A stretch of 56,760 nt of DNA from Bradyrhizobium sp. ORS 375. GTDB lineage: Bacteria > Pseudomonadota > Alphaproteobacteria > Rhizobiales > Xanthobacteraceae. Below are positions 49,086-56,760 of this stretch, in pieces. The stretch lies in assembly GCF_000239775.1 (NCBI RefSeq), contig NZ_CAFI01000049.1, forward strand, positions 1 to 56,760, written 5' to 3'. Both the position numbers and the translations under genes were made by a program. The notes under the pieces are model-generated. The model did not search any database. It had not been told where the DNA came from and saw only the letters and a list, made by a program, of their open reading frames with translations. The first letter of the stretch is position 1. Each line of letters starts with the position of its first letter.

Positions 49086-49943
49086 TCAGGCGCGCGCCGT
49101 GACCAGCCAGATCGATCCGGACAGCGTAACGTTGCCGCCGTTCTGGTATTGAGCCAGCAGCTCGCGGACCGACTGCCGCGCGGCCTCGCGGGTCTCGTCC
49201 GGATGTCCCTCCAGCGCAAGGCTGGCGGGACCGATCTCGAAGGCGGACTGCACGGCCGCATCCAGCCCCTGCCCGCGTGCAATGTCGAGCGACAGCGCAT
49301 GCGCCTGCATCGCGACATCGGTGAAGCCGGCCTCGGTGAGAATGCGTGTCACCCGTGCCTCGGAGGCGAAGGCGAACGGACCGGGATCCTCAGGCGCCAT
49401 CTCCGGCAGCTTCGGAACATGGCGATACACCGCCTGCAGCGGCGCAATCATCCAGGGATTCGCCCTGGGCTCGCGCCAGCAGGCGAACACCAACCGGCCG
49501 TCCGGCTTCAGCGCCCGCCGCATGTTGGCAAAGGAGGTCACGGGATCGGCGAAGAACATCACGCCGAACCGTGAGACGAGCAGATCGAAGCTCGCCGGCG
49601 GAAACGGATGCACCGTCGCGTCAGCCAGCACGAACTCGATGGGAAGTTCGCCCGGCGCCACCTCACGCGCCCGCGCCAGCATCGGCGCCGAGATGTCGAT
49701 GCCGAGCACGGCTCCATCAGGCGCCACCTGCCTGGCCAGCGCGATCGACAGGCCGCCGCAGCCGCAGCCGATGTCGAGGATGCGATCGCCCGGTTCGGCG
49801 GCGATGTGATCGATCAGGATCTGCGACACCGGCGCGAGCAGCACATCCTGCGCCTCCTGGCGATCCGACCAGCGCTGGCCACCGGGTCCGTTCCAATAGG
49901 CGATCTGGTCGGCGTTGCGGTCGTGGCCTGGGGGCAGCTGCAT
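49086..49943 (-). CDS. Class I SAM-dependent methyltransferase
   Basis: This 285-residue protein has the UbiE/COQ5-type core: ILDIGCGCGGLSIALA (SAM loop, about residues 56-71), VLGIDISAPMLARARE, FVLADATVHPFPPASFDLLVSRFGVMFF and the LKPDGRLVFACWRE motif. The substrate is unknown. The ATG at 49943 is preferred (AAGG about 6 bases upstream); one at 49979 would add 12 residues. It converges on pepT with a gap of about 20 bases. Confidence 0.88.
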   Translation of the reverse strand: MQLPPGHDRNADQIAYWNGPGGQRWSDRQEAQDVLLAPVSQILIDHIAAEPGDRILDIGCGCGGLSIALARQVAPDGAVLGIDISAPMLARAREVAPGELPIEFVLADATVHPFPPASFDLLVSRFGVMFFADPVTSFANMRRALKPDGRLVFACWREPRANPWMIAPLQAVYRHVPKLPEMAPEDPGPFAFASEARVTRILTEAGFTDVAMQAHALSLDIARGQGLDAAVQSAFEIGPASLALEGHPDETREAARQSVRELLAQYQNGGNVTLSGSIWLVTARA

Positions 49944-50192
49944 GATGTGCCTTGTCTGATGGATGTTCCCTGGCGGCATCGCCGCATGCGGCGGCCTTCT
50001 CTGTCAAGGCACGAGCCCGGGATGCATCCGCGCGCGCGAACGGGCATGACCGGCTTCGGGACAGCGGTCTGACCCGGCGTTGCAAGCCGCGGCAGCGTGT
50101 CCATATGACGCCAGGAACGAGCCCCGCGAACGGACATTGATTCAAACAGACGGCGCGCGCAGGACGACATTGTCGCTGTAGGGAGACAACGG

Positions 50193-50435
50193 ATGGGTCG
50201 ATGCGGTCCCTTGCTGGTGCTTCTGGCGGTGCTCTCCATGATGAGCAGCGCACAGGCGGCCGGCGGACAAAGCGGCAAACCGGTGCCGACCCGGCAGTAT
50301 CCGCTGTTCTCCGATCCGCTCAACCAGCCGGTCACGCCGTCGCGCCCGATCACCCAGCCCGATAGTCCAGGCTATCCGTCTTACCAGATCAGGCCGACGC
50401 AGCCGCGCTACCCGACACGGCAGCAGCCGCGCTAG
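50193..50435 (+). CDS. Small exported proline-rich protein
   Basis: This 80-residue precursor has a signal peptide (LLVLLAVLSMMSSAQAA) and a mature part of about 57 residues rich in Pro, Gln, Arg and Tyr (PSRPITQPDSPGYPSYQIRPTQ-type). GGGAGA precedes the ATG at 50193. No family is recognised and the mature part looks disordered. The good ribosome-binding site and the signal peptide support a real gene. Confidence 0.65.
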   Translation: MGRCGPLLVLLAVLSMMSSAQAAGGQSGKPVPTRQYPLFSDPLNQPVTPSRPITQPDSPGYPSYQIRPTQPRYPTRQQPR

Positions 50436-50531
50436 CAGCGGTGCCCGGCTGCAGGCGGCCTCCGTCGAGGGCCCGCGCGTCTTGATCGACTGCGCCGTCT
50501 CTGATTTGCATGGAACACCGTCGGGGTCTCC

Positions 50532-51359
50532 ATGCGCTGTCTCATCGTTGCCGATCTTCACTACACGCTGCCGCAGCTCGACTGGCTGGTCGCCGCGGCC
50601 GACCAGTTCGAGCTCGTCGTCTTCGCCGGAGACGCCCTCGACCTCGCCTCGATCGTCGACATCCGCGCCCAGATCGTCGTCGTGAAGAAATATCTCGCGC
50701 TGCTGGCCGCCAAGACCCGCGTGATGATCTGCTCGGGCAATCACGACCTCGAGGAGCGCAACGCCGAGGGAGAGAAGGTCGCGGCCTGGATCGGCACGGT
50801 CCGCGAACTCGGCATCGCAGCCGACGGCGACGACATCCTGATCGGCGACACCCTGTTTTCGGTCTGCCCGTGGTGGGATGGTCCGCAGGTGAAGGCCATG
50901 ATCGAACGCCAGCTCGACGCCGCGGCAGACCGGCATCCGGCGCGCTGGATCTGGGTACATCACGCCCCGCCGGCGAACTCGCCGGTGAGCTGGGGCGGCA
51001 AGCGCTTCTTCGGTGACACCGAGCTCGAAGGCTTCATCGCGCGGCATGGGCCGGCGATGGTGATCTCGGGCCATGTTCACCAGTCGCCCTTCATCAAGGA
51101 CGGCTCATGGTTCGATCGCCTCGGTGAGACCTGGGTGTTCAACACCGGTCGGCAGCCGGGCCGCCCGCCGACCTACATGGTGCTCGACACCGACGAGCAG
51201 CGCGCGTTCTGGCTGGCGGCGGGGCAAGCCGAATGGATCGATCTCGCCGCTCCCCTGCAGCGCCCGGCGCAGCCGGTGACATCAGCGCCGGACTGGCTCA
51301 GAGCCGTGGATCGGATTCCAGATCCGTTCCTGGCGCGACCTGCTGCGGCGGCAGGTTGA
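50532..51359 (+). CDS. Calcineurin-like metallophosphoesterase
   Basis: This 275-residue phosphoesterase has the complete motif set: VADLHYT, FAGDALD, SGNHDLEE, WVHHAPPA and SGHVHQSP. It has no signal peptide, so it is cytoplasmic. The substrate is unknown. Its last 62 bases overlap the convergent cyclic-nucleotide-binding-like gene on the other strand. It is unrelated in neighbourhood to the other metallophosphoesterase at 20682-21527. Confidence 0.88.
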   Translation: MRCLIVADLHYTLPQLDWLVAAADQFELVVFAGDALDLASIVDIRAQIVVVKKYLALLAAKTRVMICSGNHDLEERNAEGEKVAAWIGTVRELGIAADGDDILIGDTLFSVCPWWDGPQVKAMIERQLDAAADRHPARWIWVHHAPPANSPVSWGGKRFFGDTELEGFIARHGPAMVISGHVHQSPFIKDGSWFDRLGETWVFNTGRQPGRPPTYMVLDTDEQRAFWLAAGQAEWIDLAAPLQRPAQPVTSAPDWLRAVDRIPDPFLARPAAAAG

Positions 51360-51783
51360 TCATGCTTTGCAGCACGTCGCCGACCATCGCGAGATGTGTG
51401 CCGTGGCCGGCATATTGCCGCTTGAGGTCGGCAAGATAGGTGTTGGCGACGTTGAGCCGCTGCGCCAGCATGCGGGCGATGGCGAGCGTGGCCTCGGGAT
51501 TTTCGGCCAGGAAACGCGGCGCATCCAGGATCTCGTAGATCCGGCACTCTTCGAGCGCCCGCACGGTCGCCGTATGCGGCTGCTCCAGCAACAGCGACAT
51601 CTCGCCGAACAGCGCGCCCGGCTCCGAGACGACAGCCACGGTGGCGCCAGCCTTGATCACCTCCAGCCGGCCTTCGAGCAGAATGTAGAGATGGCCGGTG
51701 CTGTGGCCCTCCTGAAGCAGGTCAGCGCCTGCGGCAATGGTGCGCTCGTGTCCGCCGGTGCAGTGGCGCAGGAAGTCGGTCAT
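51298..51783 (-). CDS. Cyclic-nucleotide-binding-domain protein with altered phosphate site
   Basis: This 161-residue protein is a single cNMP-binding beta-barrel (GHLYILLEGRLEVIKAG, GALFGEMSLLLEQPHTATVRALEECRIYEI) with a C-terminal helical part that lacks a helix-turn-helix. The Glu of the phosphate-binding cassette is present in FGEMSL. The Arg that normally contacts the cyclic phosphate (R-x-A-x-V) is His (PHTATV), so nucleotide binding is doubtful. The 3' end overlaps the metallophosphoesterase gene by 62 bases tail to tail. Confidence 0.85.
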   Translation of the reverse strand: MTDFLRHCTGGHERTIAAGADLLQEGHSTGHLYILLEGRLEVIKAGATVAVVSEPGALFGEMSLLLEQPHTATVRALEECRIYEILDAPRFLAENPEATLAIARMLAQRLNVANTYLADLKRQYAGHGTHLAMVGDVLQSMINLPPQQVAPGTDLESDPRL

Positions 51784-51986
51784 CGTGTCGTCCGCGATGT
51801 TCTACCTCGCGCGAAGCTAGCCGAAGAACCGCCGCTCACCACGGAAAATCGTTCTGACACTTTCGCAGCGGTCACCGAAAAGGATTCTAAACCCTGTCCA
51901 AAGGTGGACTGCCGGCGCGCCTACGCTTCGACGTCAGGGTGCGGTATACCCATGCCGCTATCTTGGGCAGAGGTTCAAACGGGGCA

Positions 51987-52196
51987 ATGGGCGTAATGCA
52001 GCAATGGCTGGTGGATCTGATCGTCTCCTGGCTCCCCTTCATCATCCTGATTGGGACGTGGATCTGGCTCACTCGCCGAGGCTCGCTGACGAAGGTGGCC
52101 CAGCTGTACGAGCAGCAGATCGACGAGACGAAGCGTACGAACGTGCTTCTGGAAAGGATCGCCGTCAGCCTGGAAAAGCCGCGCCAGCGGCAATAG
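51987..52196 (+). CDS. Small membrane-anchored coiled-coil protein
   Basis: This 69-residue protein (MGVMQQWLVDLIVSW onward) has one membrane segment (about residues 8-27, LIVSWLPFIILIGTWIWL) followed by a charged helix (LTKVAQLYEQQIDETKRTNVLLERIAVSLEK) likely to form a coiled coil. GGGG precedes the ATG at 51987; ATG 51996 is an alternative. The membrane part resembles the N-terminal anchor seen in some alphaproteobacterial small proteins. Function unknown. Confidence 0.65.
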   Translation: MGVMQQWLVDLIVSWLPFIILIGTWIWLTRRGSLTKVAQLYEQQIDETKRTNVLLERIAVSLEKPRQRQ

Positions 52197-52226
52197 CGGC
52201 ACACCGTGCTTCGGACAGGGAGCGTT

Positions 52227-52303
52227 TGGTAGGCGGTGAGAGATTCGAACTCCCGACCCTCTCGGTGTAAACGAGATGCTCTAACCAGCTGAGCTAACCG
52301 CCC
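52227..52303 (-). tRNA. tRNA-Val (TAC anticodon)
   Basis: A 77-base cloverleaf folds on the minus strand: acceptor GGGCGGT with ACCGCCT, a D arm with AGCTGGTTA, a loop TTTACAC giving anticodon TAC, a T arm with TTCGAAT, discriminator A and an encoded CCA. A plausible promoter lies at 52358-52386. Confidence 0.97.
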
Positions 52304-52357
52304 GTCCGCAGTAAATGGCGGACCATCCGGTGCTCCGGACCGCCCGCGCGCTGCGCC

Positions 52358-52386
52358 TCTTTACCCCCTGCAAGATCTGCAATCAA
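52358..52386 (-). promoter_or_regulatory. Candidate promoter of the tRNA-Val gene
   Basis: On the minus strand TTGATT (52386-52381) and TAAAGA (52363-52358) are separated by 17 bases. They would start a transcript near 52351, about 48 bases before the tRNA. Confidence 0.45.
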
Positions 52387-52484
52387 CGCCGGAACCATAT
52401 GGCCGCAGCGAGAAACCGATGCAGTTGGATCGTCGGGCGCGCGCCTTGTAAGCCGGGTATCCTTCCCGCGCTGCCCATCAACGA

Positions 52485-52510
52485 AAACGGCGCCCTCTCG
52501 GGCGCCGTTT
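52485..52510 (-). terminator. Intrinsic terminator of lon
   Basis: A perfect 11-bp stem AAACGGCGCCC/GGGCGCCGTTT with a 4-base loop is followed on the minus strand by TCGTTG. It lies about 20 bases after the lon stop codon. The T-run is partly within the stem, as is common. Confidence 0.8.
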
Positions 52511-52529
52511 CCTTGGATTGGTTCAGAAC

Positions 52530-54951
52530 TCAGTGGGCGGTCAGGCCGCCGGCGGCTTCGTCGCCATCGGCCTTCACGGGCACCTTGGTGTCCTCTTCCC
52601 AGACGATCGGCACCGGCTTGCGGACCAGGGCCCGGGCGACGACGTCGTCGAGGCGGGAGACCGGGATGATCTCCATGCCGCCCTTGATCGCATCGGAAAT
52701 CTCCGTGAGATCCTTGGCGTTGTCCTCGGGGATCAGCACCGTCTTGATGCCGCCGCGGGCGGCAGCCAAGAGCTTCTCCTTCAGACCGCCGATCGGCAGC
52801 ACGCGACCACGCAAGGTGATCTCGCCGGTCATTGCGACGTCGTGACGAACCGGGATGCCGGTCATCACCGAGATGATGGTCGTCGCCATGGCCACGCCGG
52901 CCGAGGGGCCGTCCTCGGGGTCGCCCCTCCGGCACGTGGACGTGGATGTCACGCCGGTCGAACAACGGCGGCTCGATGCCGTAGTTGATCGCCCTGGAGC
53001 GGACGAACGAGGCCGCCGCCGAGATCGACTCCTTCATGACGTCGCGCAGATTGCCCGTCACCGTCATCTTGCCCTTGCCGGGCATCATGACGCCTTCGAT
53101 CGTCAGCAGCTCGCCGCCGACATCCGTCCAGGCCAGACCCGTCACGATGCCGACCTGGTCGTCGCTCTCGATCTCGCCGAAGCGATACTTCGGAACACCC
53201 AAGAATTCCTCGACGGTCTTCTCGGTGATCTTGACCGACTTCTTCTTGGACATCATGAGCTCCTTCACGGCCTTGCGGGCCAGTGTGGAAATCTCACGCT
53301 CCAGGTTACGCACGCCCGCCTCGCGGGTGTAGCGCCGGATCACGAGCAGCAACGCGTCGTCGTCGATCGACCACTCCTTCGAGTCCAGGCCGTGCTTGGA
53401 GATCGCGCTGGGGATCAGGTGCTTGCGGGCGATCTCGACCTTTTCGGTCTCGGTGTAGCCCGCGATGCGGATGATCTCCATGCGGTCCATCAGCGGCCCG
53501 GGAATATTGAGCGTATTCGCGGTCGTGATGAACATCACGTTCGACAGGTCGTAGTCGACCTCCAGGTAGTGATCGTTGAACGTCGTGTTCTGCTCGGGGT
53601 CCAGGACCTCCAGCAGCGCCGACGACGGGTCACCCCGGAAGTCCGAGCCCATCTTGTCGATCTCGTCCAGCAGGAACAGCGGGTTCGAGGTCTTGGCCTT
53701 GCGCATCGACTGGATGATCTTGCCGGGCATCGAGCCGATATAGGTCCGGCGATGACCGCGGATCTCCGCCTCGTCACGCACGCCGCCGAGCGACACGCGA
53801 ACGAACTCGCGGCCGGTGGCCTTCGCGATCGACTTGCCGAGCGAGGTCTTGCCGACGCCGGGAGGTCCGACCAGGCACAGGATCGGGCCGGTCAGCTTGT
53901 TGGCGCGCGACTGCACCGCCAGATACTCGACGATGCGGTCCTTGACCTTCTCCAGACCATAGTGATCCGCATCCAGAACCGCCTGCGCGGCCTCCAGATC
54001 CTTCTTCACCTTGGACTTCTTGTTCCACGGAATCGACAGCAGCCAATCCAGGTAGTTGCGCACGACGGTCGCTTCCGCGGACATCGGCGACATCTGGCGC
54101 AGCTTCTTCAGCTCGTGCTGGGCCTTCTCGCGCGCTTCCTTGGAGAGCTTGGTCTTGTTGATGCGCTCTTCCAGATCGGCCAGCTCGTCGCGGCCGTCCT
54201 CGTCACCCAGCTCCTTCTGAATGGCCTTCATCTGCTCATTCAGGTAGTACTCGCGCTGGGTCTTCTCCATTTGCCGTTTGACACGAGAACGAATCCGCTT
54301 CTCGACCTGCAGCACCGAGATCTCGCTCTCCATCAGGCCCAGCACCTTCTCCAGGCGCGTGGTGACGGACAGCGTCTCCAGGATGCCCTGGCGATCGGCG
54401 ATCTTGACGGCGAGATGCGAAGCGACAGTGTCGGCCAGCTTGCCGAAATCCGTGATCGACTGAACGACGCCGACGACCTCAGCCGAGATCTTCTTGTTCA
54501 GCTTCACATAGCTTTCGAAGTCCGACACGACGGAACGTCCGAGCGCTTCGGCTTCCACCGACTTCGCATCGGTATCCTCGAGCGCAACGGCGGTGGCCTC
54601 GTAATAGTCGGCCCGATCGGTGTATTTCTCGACGCGCGCGCGCTCCAGGCCCTCGACCAGCACCTTCACGGTGCCGTCAGGCAGCTTCAGGAGTTGCAGC
54701 ACGCTGGCGAGCGTCCCGGTCTCGTAGATCGCATCCGGAGCTGGATCATCATCCGACGCGTTCTTCTGCGTCGCCAGCATCACCAGCGCGTCGTTCTTCA
54801 TGACCTCTTCGAGCGCGCGGATGGATTTCTCGCGGCCGACGAACAGCGGAACGATGTTGTGCGGGAAGACGACGATGTCGCGGAGCGGCAGCACCGGATA
54901 GGCGTGGCTCTCGCCGTAGACGATGGTCGGCCGGGGTTTGGGGGTCGTCAT
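52530..54951 (-). pseudogene. lon: Lon ATP-dependent protease, frameshifted in this sequence
   Basis: The N-terminal substrate domain (HAYPVLPLRDIVVFP), the coiled-coil part, the AAA+ domain with Walker A (GPPGVGKTS) and Walker B ([10 protein letters not shown]), and the start of the protease domain read in one frame from the ATG at 54951. After [10 protein letters not shown] (near 52925) the frame changes to unrelated RGRPLGRRG. The proper continuation ([14 protein letters not shown], with the catalytic Ser, and [11 protein letters not shown], with the catalytic Lys) lies in the next frame and runs intact to 52530. Compared with the family sequence PEGATPKDGPSAG, two bases are missing. One G run and one C run are each one short, so either a homopolymer sequencing error or a real mutation is possible. 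Both halves are otherwise full-length and well conserved. Lon normally degrades misfolded proteins and sits next to clpX, as here. Confidence 0.9.
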
Positions 54952-55279
54952 GGCCTGTTCCTTTTGTTTAGCCCCCTTGCACGCAGTCCGCCATCGTGCG
55001 CAACCGCCACAAGGTGCGATCTGATCCGGACTTCGCTGACGCGTCGATATCGCCCGCTTATTTCGGATCGTTTGATGAGGCGAATCCCGGGATTGAGATT
55101 TGTATCGCCACGCGACATTAGGTGGCTATCGACCCGGGGGGTGTCAAGTATCGGTAAACGCCCGCCAAATACGGCTTTACGCGGCGAGATACTGAAACGC
55201 TGCGACGCCGCGGACGTACCGTCCGCAGCGGTCGCTGAACTGATAAATCGAGGTCGTCTATCGATCGTGCCAGCGCGGA
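54952..55279. other. Gene-free stretch between clpX and lon
   Basis: 328 bases with no protein-like frame. It contains a candidate heat-shock-type promoter for lon (55116-55148). No terminator with a T-run follows clpX. In several alphaproteobacteria lon has its own stress-responsive promoter here. Confidence 0.5.
55116..55148 (-). promoter_or_regulatory. Candidate RpoH-type promoter of lon
   Basis: On the minus strand CTTGAC (55148-55143) is followed after 18 bases by CACCTAATG (55124-55116). This loosely fits the alphaproteobacterial RpoH pattern (CTTG, 17-18 bases, CYTATNT) and places the start about 155 bases before the lon ATG. The -10 match is partial. Confidence 0.35.
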
Positions 55280-55291
55280 TCACGCGCTGGC
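55269..55291 (-). other. Inverted repeat spanning the clpX stop codon
   Basis: GCCAGCGCG (55269-55277) and CGCGCTGGC (55283-55291) form a perfect 9-bp stem whose loop includes most of the clpX stop codon (55280-55282). No T-run follows on the minus strand, so it is a possible 3'-end stabilising hairpin and not a classical terminator. Confidence 0.45.
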
Positions 55292-56554
55292 GCTGCTTTC
55301 CACCGCGCGATCGGAGCGATCCGCGTAGATGTAGAGCGGACGGGCCGTGCCTTCGACCACCTCGCGCGAGATGACCACTTCCTCGACGCCTTCGAGACCC
55401 GGCAGATCGAACATCGTCTCGAGCAGGATGCTCTCGAGGATCGACCGCAGGCCGCGCGCGCCGGTCTTGCGCTCGATCGCCTTGCGCGACACCGCACCCA
55501 ACGCCTCGTCGGCGAAGGTGAGCTCGATGTTCTCCATCTCGAACAGGCGCTGATACTGCTTCACCAGCGCATTCTTCGGCTCGGTCAGAATCTTCTTCAG
55601 CGAGTTCTCGTCGAGATCCTCCAGCGTCGCCACGACCGGCAGACGGCCGACGAACTCCGGGATCAGGCCGTACTTCAGGAGATCCTCAGGCTCGACGTGA
55701 CGGAAGATCTCGCCGGTGCGGCGGTCTTCCGGCGCCAGCACCTGAGCGGCGAAGCCGATCGAGGTCGACCGGCCGCGCGCCGAGATGATCTTCTCAAGGC
55801 CCGAGAACGCGCCGCCGCAGATGAACAGGATGTTGGTGGTGTCGACCTGCAGGAACTCCTGCTGCGGATGCTTGCGGCCGCCCTGCGGCGGGACCGACGC
55901 AACCGTGCCTTCCATGATCTTGAGCAGCGCCTGCTGCACGCCCTCGCCCGAGACATCGCGGGTGATCGACGGATTGTCGGACTTGCGACTGATCTTGTCG
56001 ATCTCGTCGATGTAGACAATGCCACGCTGCGCGCGCTCGACATTGTAGTCGGCGGCCTGCAGCAGCTTCAGGATGATGTTCTCGACGTCCTCACCGACAT
56101 ATCCGGCCTCGGTCAGGGTCGTCGCGTCGGCCATCGTGAACGGCACGTCCAAGATGCGGGCGAGCGTCTGCGCGAGCAGCGTCTTGCCCGAGCCGGTCGG
56201 ACCGATCAGCAGGATGTTCGACTTCGCGAGCTCGACGTCGGAGTGCTTGGTCTGGTGGTTCAGCCGCTTGTAGTGGTTGTGAACGGCGACCGAGAGCACC
56301 TTCTTCGCATGGTTCTGACCGATGACGTAATCGTCGAGGACCTTGCAGATCTCCTTCGGCGTCGGAATGCCGTCGCGCGACTTGACCAGCGAGGACTTGT
56401 TCTCCTCGCGGATGATGTCCATGCAGAGTTCGACGCACTCGTCGCAGATAAAGACGGTTGGACCTGCGATCAGTTTGCGGACTTCGTGCTGGCTCTTGCC
56501 GCAGAACGAGCAATATAGCGTATTCTTCGAGTCGCTCGTGCCGACCTTACTCAT
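55280..56554 (-). CDS. clpX: ATP-dependent Clp protease ATP-binding subunit ClpX
   Basis: This 424-residue unfoldase feeds ClpP. The N-terminal zinc-binding domain has cysteines 15, 18, 37 and 40 (CSFCGK, CDEC). The AAA+ module shows Walker A GPTGSGKT (118-125), the pore loop GYVG (151-154), Walker B VYIDEIDK and the ClpP-docking IGF loop region (TSIGFAA). The length is normal. clpP is expected just upstream, past the right edge of the window. The 200 bases from 56555 to the edge contain no gene and are AT-rich near 56620-56680, where the clpX promoter may lie. Confidence 0.98.
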   Translation of the reverse strand: MSKVGTSDSKNTLYCSFCGKSQHEVRKLIAGPTVFICDECVELCMDIIREENKSSLVKSRDGIPTPKEICKVLDDYVIGQNHAKKVLSVAVHNHYKRLNHQTKHSDVELAKSNILLIGPTGSGKTLLAQTLARILDVPFTMADATTLTEAGYVGEDVENIILKLLQAADYNVERAQRGIVYIDEIDKISRKSDNPSITRDVSGEGVQQALLKIMEGTVASVPPQGGRKHPQQEFLQVDTTNILFICGGAFSGLEKIISARGRSTSIGFAAQVLAPEDRRTGEIFRHVEPEDLLKYGLIPEFVGRLPVVATLEDLDENSLKKILTEPKNALVKQYQRLFEMENIELTFADEALGAVSRKAIERKTGARGLRSILESILLETMFDLPGLEGVEEVVISREVVEGTARPLYIYADRSDRAVESSASA

Positions 56555-56760
56555 TCCTGTCTCCGTCCGCGGTTCGCTCTTGTCCGCTCGTTCGCTCCGT
56601 CCCGGCGCGGGCCGGACCGAATTGATGAAAGAGCAAAATTCGTACCAAAATTAAGACCTTGTTCTTGACTCGCCGTGCACCCACGGCTCACGCGAATCCC
56701 CCACGATCCATAACTGGGCACTCTAGCCAATCATGCTGTCATCCGACTATCAAGAATTCG

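Noticed and set aside
52900-52940. Programmed ribosomal frameshift in lon
   Set aside because: No slippery heptamer or following pseudoknot is evident, and no programmed frameshift is known for lon; mutation or sequencing error is simpler.

Overview
The window is a GC-rich chromosomal segment of an alphaproteobacterium. Gene order, protein style (DUF3551, DUF1467, Omp31-like porins, type-2 ProRS without an editing insert) and rhizobial palindromic repeats fit Bradyrhizobium or a close relative in the Nitrobacteraceae. This assignment is inferred from family knowledge; no database search was possible.

The backbone, read on the minus strand from right to left, is clpX, lon, tRNA-Val, tRNA-Asp, nuoABCD-FkbM-nuoE-orf71-nuoFGHIJKLMN, birA, rnj, mce, DUF1467, proS, lolC, lolD and dnaE. 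From nuoA (46127) to the DUF1467 gene (27153) the genes are tightly packed, often with 4-base overlaps, and an intrinsic terminator at 27099-27124 closes the run. It therefore looks like one transcription unit of about 19 kb, coding for complex I, biotin-protein ligase, RNase J and methylmalonyl-CoA epimerase. Two extra genes sit inside the nuo genes: an FkbM-type methyltransferase coupled to nuoD, and a 71-residue membrane protein coupled to nuoE.

Three accessory segments break the backbone. (1) Between lolD and dnaE (about 5.7-10.7 kb): a 32-residue membrane miniprotein, two Omp31-like barrels, a DUF3551 protein, and a divergent HTH regulator and quinone-oxidoreductase pair. (2) Between DUF1467 and proS (about 14.3-27.1 kb): methylthioribose kinase, a ribose-type ABC importer, a metallophosphoesterase and a minus-strand six-gene cluster. 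That cluster (DUF2946, PCuAC chaperone, DUF2946, TonB-dependent receptor, Asp-box propeller with a CxCC motif, TlpA-like thioredoxin) looks like a copper-acquisition system. (3) Between the two tRNA genes (47.2-52.2 kb): peptidase T, a SAM methyltransferase, a metallophosphoesterase, a cyclic-nucleotide-binding-like protein and small exported or membrane proteins.

The left edge cuts a caspase-fold protein in which both catalytic positions are replaced (His to Tyr, Cys to Ala). The lon gene as given carries a frameshift ahead of its catalytic serine. A strong intrinsic terminator at 20558-20589 points along the plus strand, where no gene lies upstream of it, and suggests an unannotated RNA. 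NuoL carries a 17-histidine insertion after its first membrane segment.
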